A DNA stretch of 64,000 nt from Sphingomonas adhaesiva (GTDB taxonomy: Bacteria; Pseudomonadota; Alphaproteobacteria; Sphingomonadales; Sphingomonadaceae): NCBI RefSeq assembly GCF_036946125.1, contig NZ_JAQIJT010000001.1, positions 768,501 through 832,500 of the forward strand. Reading direction: 5' to 3'. This document shows positions 61,756 through 64,000 of this stretch, one piece after another (position 1 is the first letter of the stretch; the number at the start of each line of letters is the position of its first letter). The position numbers and the translations under genes were made by a program. The notes under the pieces were generated by a model. That model was not told the origin of the DNA. It did not search any database and saw nothing but the letters and a program-made list of their open reading frames with translations.

Positions 61756-63594
61756 CTATTCCGCCTCGATCCTCGCCAGCAGCGTGCCCTCCGTCACCTG
61801 CGCGCCCGTCGCGACGTTCAGCTCCGCCAGCGTGCCGTCGAACGGGGCGGTCAGGCTGTGTTCCATCTTCATCGCCTCCAGCGTCAGCAGCTTCTGCCCG
61901 CGCGTCACCGTCGCGCCGGCGGCGACCTCGACCGCGATCACGCGGCCGGGCATCGGCGCCAGGATCGCGCCGTCGGCGGCGCCCCCGGCCGCCCCGCCCG
62001 CGGCGCGATAGGGGGCGAGCGCCCACGTCTGGCCGCCCTCTGAGATCAGCACCGCGGTGTCTTCACGCTGGTCGGCCGCGGGCTCGTCGGCAAAATCGAT
62101 CGCGACGGGTGCGCCGTCGAGCAGGAACATCCCCTCGCGACGCGCGGGCGCGTTGAGGCGGAAGCCGGGGGCGAAGGCGGGACCCGCCAGCGCGGCGGCG
62201 GCGGCGGAGAGCGCCTCTTCGCTGGGCTGCGCGGGCGGCATCAGCGCCTCGCCCTCGCGCGCGATCAGCCCGGTATCGACGCGCCCGGCGACGAAATCGG
62301 GGTGGTCGAGCGCCTCGACCAGGAAGCCGGCGTTGCTGCGCACGGGCCAGACGATCGCCTCGTCCAGCGCATCCGCGAGCCGCTCGCGCGTCTCCTCGCG
62401 GGTATCGCCGTGCGCGATCAGCTTGGCGATCATGGGATCGTAGAAGGGCGAGATGACGCTGCCCTGTTCCACCCCAGTGTCGACGCGGACGTCCTCCCCC
62501 AGGTCGAACGCCTCCAGCGTGCCGATCGAGGGGAGGAAGCCCCTGGCGGGATCCTCGGCATAGAGCCGCGCCTCGATCGCATGGCCGTGGATCGCGAGCT
62601 GGTCCTGCGTGCAGGGCAGCGGCTCGCCCGCGGCGACGCGCAGCTGCCATTCGACCAGGTCCTGCCCGGTGATCGCCTCGGTCACGGGGTGTTCGACCTG
62701 GAGGCGGGTGTTCATCTCCATGAACCAGATGCGCCGCGCATCGAGGCCCTCCGACGCATCGGCGATGAACTCGATCGTGCCTGCGCCGACATAGTCGACC
62801 GCGCGGGCGGCCCTGACCGCGGCGTCGCAGACCGCGGCGCGGGTGGCGGGGTCCATGCCGGGGGCGGGGGCCTCCTCGATCACCTTCTGGTGGCGGCGCT
62901 GGAGCGAGCAGTCGCGCTCGAACAGGTGGACGACGTGGCCGTGGCGGTCGCCGAACACCTGCACCTCGATATGGCGCGGCGAGAGGATGTACTTCTCGAT
63001 CAGGACGCGGTCGTCGCCGAACGACGCCGCGGCCTCGCGCCGGCACGATGCGAGCGCGTCGGCGAAGGCGGCGGCGTCGTCGACCTGCCGCATCCCCTTG
63101 CCGCCGCCGCCCGCCACCGCCTTGATGAGGACGGGATAGCCGATCGCGGCGGCCTCCGCGGCGAGCCGGTCGGGGGACTGGTCCTCGCCCAGATAGCCCG
63201 GGGTGACGGGGACGCCGGCCGCGATCATCCGCGCCTTGGCGGCATCCTTCAGCCCCATCGCGCGGATGCTGTCGGGGTTCGGGCCGACCCAGATGAGCCC
63301 GGCGTCGATGACTCCTTGCGCGAAATCGGCATTCTCGCTGAGGAAGCCGTAGCCGGGGTGGATCGCATCGGCGCCGCTCGCGCGCGCCGCGGCGAGGATG
63401 CGCTCGGGCACGAGGTAGCTCTCGCGCGCGGGCGCGGGGCCGATCGCGACCGCCTCGTCCGCCTCGCGTACGTGGAGCGCCTGCGCGTCGGCCTCCGAAT
63501 GGACCGCGATCGTGCGCACGCCCATCGCGCGCGCGGTGCGGATGATGCGGCAGGCGATCTCGCCGCGGTTCGCGATCAGGAGGGAATGGATCAT
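61756..63594 (-). CDS. Biotin-containing acyl-CoA carboxylase alpha subunit
   Basis: A 612-residue subunit with biotin carboxylase and biotin carrier domains. ATP-grasp Gly-rich loop VAGGGGKGM, EKYILSPRHIEVQVFGD, and EMNTRLQVEHPVTE are intact; the C-terminal biotinyl site LEAMKMEH gives Lys576. Size fits methylcrotonyl-CoA or a related (propionyl/geranyl) acyl-CoA carboxylase; the beta subunit is not in the window. Methylcrotonyl-CoA carboxylase of leucine degradation is the best guess. Confidence 0.88.
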   Translation of the reverse strand: MIHSLLIANRGEIACRIIRTARAMGVRTIAVHSEADAQALHVREADEAVAIGPAPARESYLVPERILAAARASGADAIHPGYGFLSENADFAQGVIDAGLIWVGPNPDSIRAMGLKDAAKARMIAAGVPVTPGYLGEDQSPDRLAAEAAAIGYPVLIKAVAGGGGKGMRQVDDAAAFADALASCRREAAASFGDDRVLIEKYILSPRHIEVQVFGDRHGHVVHLFERDCSLQRRHQKVIEEAPAPGMDPATRAAVCDAAVRAARAVDYVGAGTIEFIADASEGLDARRIWFMEMNTRLQVEHPVTEAITGQDLVEWQLRVAAGEPLPCTQDQLAIHGHAIEARLYAEDPARGFLPSIGTLEAFDLGEDVRVDTGVEQGSVISPFYDPMIAKLIAHGDTREETRERLADALDEAIVWPVRSNAGFLVEALDHPDFVAGRVDTGLIAREGEALMPPAQPSEEALSAAAAALAGPAFAPGFRLNAPARREGMFLLDGAPVAIDFADEPAADQREDTAVLISEGGQTWALAPYRAAGGAAGGAADGAILAPMPGRVIAVEVAAGATVTRGQKLLTLEAMKMEHSLTAPFDGTLAELNVATGAQVTEGTLLARIEAE

Positions 63595-63609
63595 GGGTGG
63601 CTCCTGTTC

Positions 63610-63653
63610 CTCCCCGAGCTTGTCTCGGGGAGGGGGACCATGCGAAGCATGGT
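63610..63653. repeat. Tandem palindromes upstream of the DUF559 gene
   Basis: CTCCCCGAG/CTCGGGGAG (63610-63632, 9-bp stem, loop CTTGT) and ACCATGC/GCATGGT (63637-63653, 7-bp stem, loop GAA) are adjacent hairpins of a repeat type common in sphingomonads. Confidence 0.85.
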
Positions 63654-63668
63654 GGAGGGGTGGATGCG

Positions 63669-64000
63669 ATGCTCAAGGACGTGGCGCCGCGGGCGCGGCA
63701 AGGAGGCGTCCGGCGCGCGCGAACGCTGCGGCGGAAGATGACCTTGCCGGAGGTGCTGCTTTGGCAGCGGCTGCGCGGGGGAGTGCACGGATGCAGGTTT
63801 CGGCGTCAGCATCCGTCGGGGCCGTACGTACTCGACTTTTATTGCGTCGATGCGCGGTTGGCGATCGAGGTCGACGGGGCAGGTCACGATACGCGGCGGG
63901 AGCGCGACGCGCGGCGGGACGCCTGGTTCGCCGAAGCGGGGATCAGGACCGTTCGGATCGCCGCAGCCCGCGTGCTGGCGGACGCCGACGGCACCGCGGC
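63669..64000 (+). CDS. DUF559 endonuclease-domain protein, 5' part
   Basis: An open frame of 110 codons continuing past the window end. It contains the DUF559 signatures RRKMTLPEVLLWQRLRGGVH, GCRFRRQHPSGPYVLDFYC and LAIEVDGAGHDTRRERDARR, with the PD-(D/E)xK-like catalytic residues Asp (VLDFY) and Glu-x-Asp (IEVDG). Such short proteins are related to Vsr-type nucleases and are usually single genes of unknown role. It begins 16 bases after a palindromic repeat. An in-frame GTG lies three codons upstream. Confidence 0.82.
   Translation, partial: MLKDVAPRARQGGVRRARTLRRKMTLPEVLLWQRLRGGVHGCRFRRQHPSGPYVLDFYCVDARLAIEVDGAGHDTRRERDARRDAWFAEAGIRTVRIAAARVLADADGTA

Overview
The window is a high-GC alphaproteobacterial chromosome segment, almost certainly from a sphingomonad (Sphingomonadales). 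The evidence is the gene content: a cyo quinol oxidase followed by SURF1 and RegB/RegA, a CHASE3 kinase / receiver protein / REC-HisKA_2 kinase block matching KipF/PakF of Sphingomonas melonis, a TrcR (DUF1013) regulator, a MucR-like regulator, a fused CysN-CysC, and intergenic palindromes typical of this group. About 61 protein genes are supported. I recognised no tRNA, rRNA, CRISPR array, prophage or transposase gene.

Layout. 1-3.9 kb: end of the cytochrome bo3 operon (cyoC partial, cyoD, SURF1), translationally coupled to a RegB/RegA redox two-component pair, then a PilZ protein. 4-9.3 kb: a soluble multi-PAS hybrid histidine kinase divergent from a secreted M20 peptidase, then a DUF4142 protein behind a candidate EcfG stress promoter. 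9.6-16.4 kb: aldehyde dehydrogenase, DUF2236 protein, zinc-ligand-less MucR-like regulator, acyl-CoA thioesterase-like protein, and two coupled exported amidohydrolases, the second with an apparent one-base frameshift in its signal peptide. 16.4-19.9 kb: a GIY-YIG nuclease gene between perfect 34-bp inverted repeats, then ccmF-ccmG-ccmH. 20-23.7 kb: an oxidative catabolic operon (LLM flavin monooxygenase, zinc alcohol dehydrogenase, cytochrome P450) with a palindromic operator over its promoter. 24.4-28.1 kb: cysQ-cysD-cysNC sulfate activation, with a palindromic element carrying the cysNC ribosome-binding site.

28.4-31.4 kb holds the kipF-receiver-pakF general-stress phosphorelay. 31.4-37.5 kb: exonuclease, metallo-beta-lactamase-fold hydrolase, trcR, glycosyltransferase plus LpxH-like phosphatase, quinone oxidoreductase and a DUF1192 protein. 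37.7-47.8 kb: clpA, a diguanylate cyclase, an acyl-CoA ligase, xseB-ispA-coaD-cyclophilin-queA, and a glycine-zipper protein. 47.9-57.5 kb: an OPT transporter divergent from hom, with a terminator-bearing small RNA or leader between them; two small uncharacterised proteins; a 2-oxoglutarate oxygenase coupled to a bactofilin-like mini-protein; a HerA-like ATPase; and a DegP-type protease. 57.6-64 kb: hflK-hflC, an Mrp/ApbC ATPase, a CoA-binding protein, a biotin-containing acyl-CoA carboxylase subunit, and the start of a DUF559 nuclease.

The most unusual layer is the intergenic DNA. At least five kinds of paired palindromic repeats recur, including four REPIN-like elements with arms of about 30 bp, a directional spacer and nested outer ends. 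One short palindrome has become the signal-peptide coding sequence of ccmH. Two small nuclease genes (GIY-YIG and DUF559) lie beside such palindromes.
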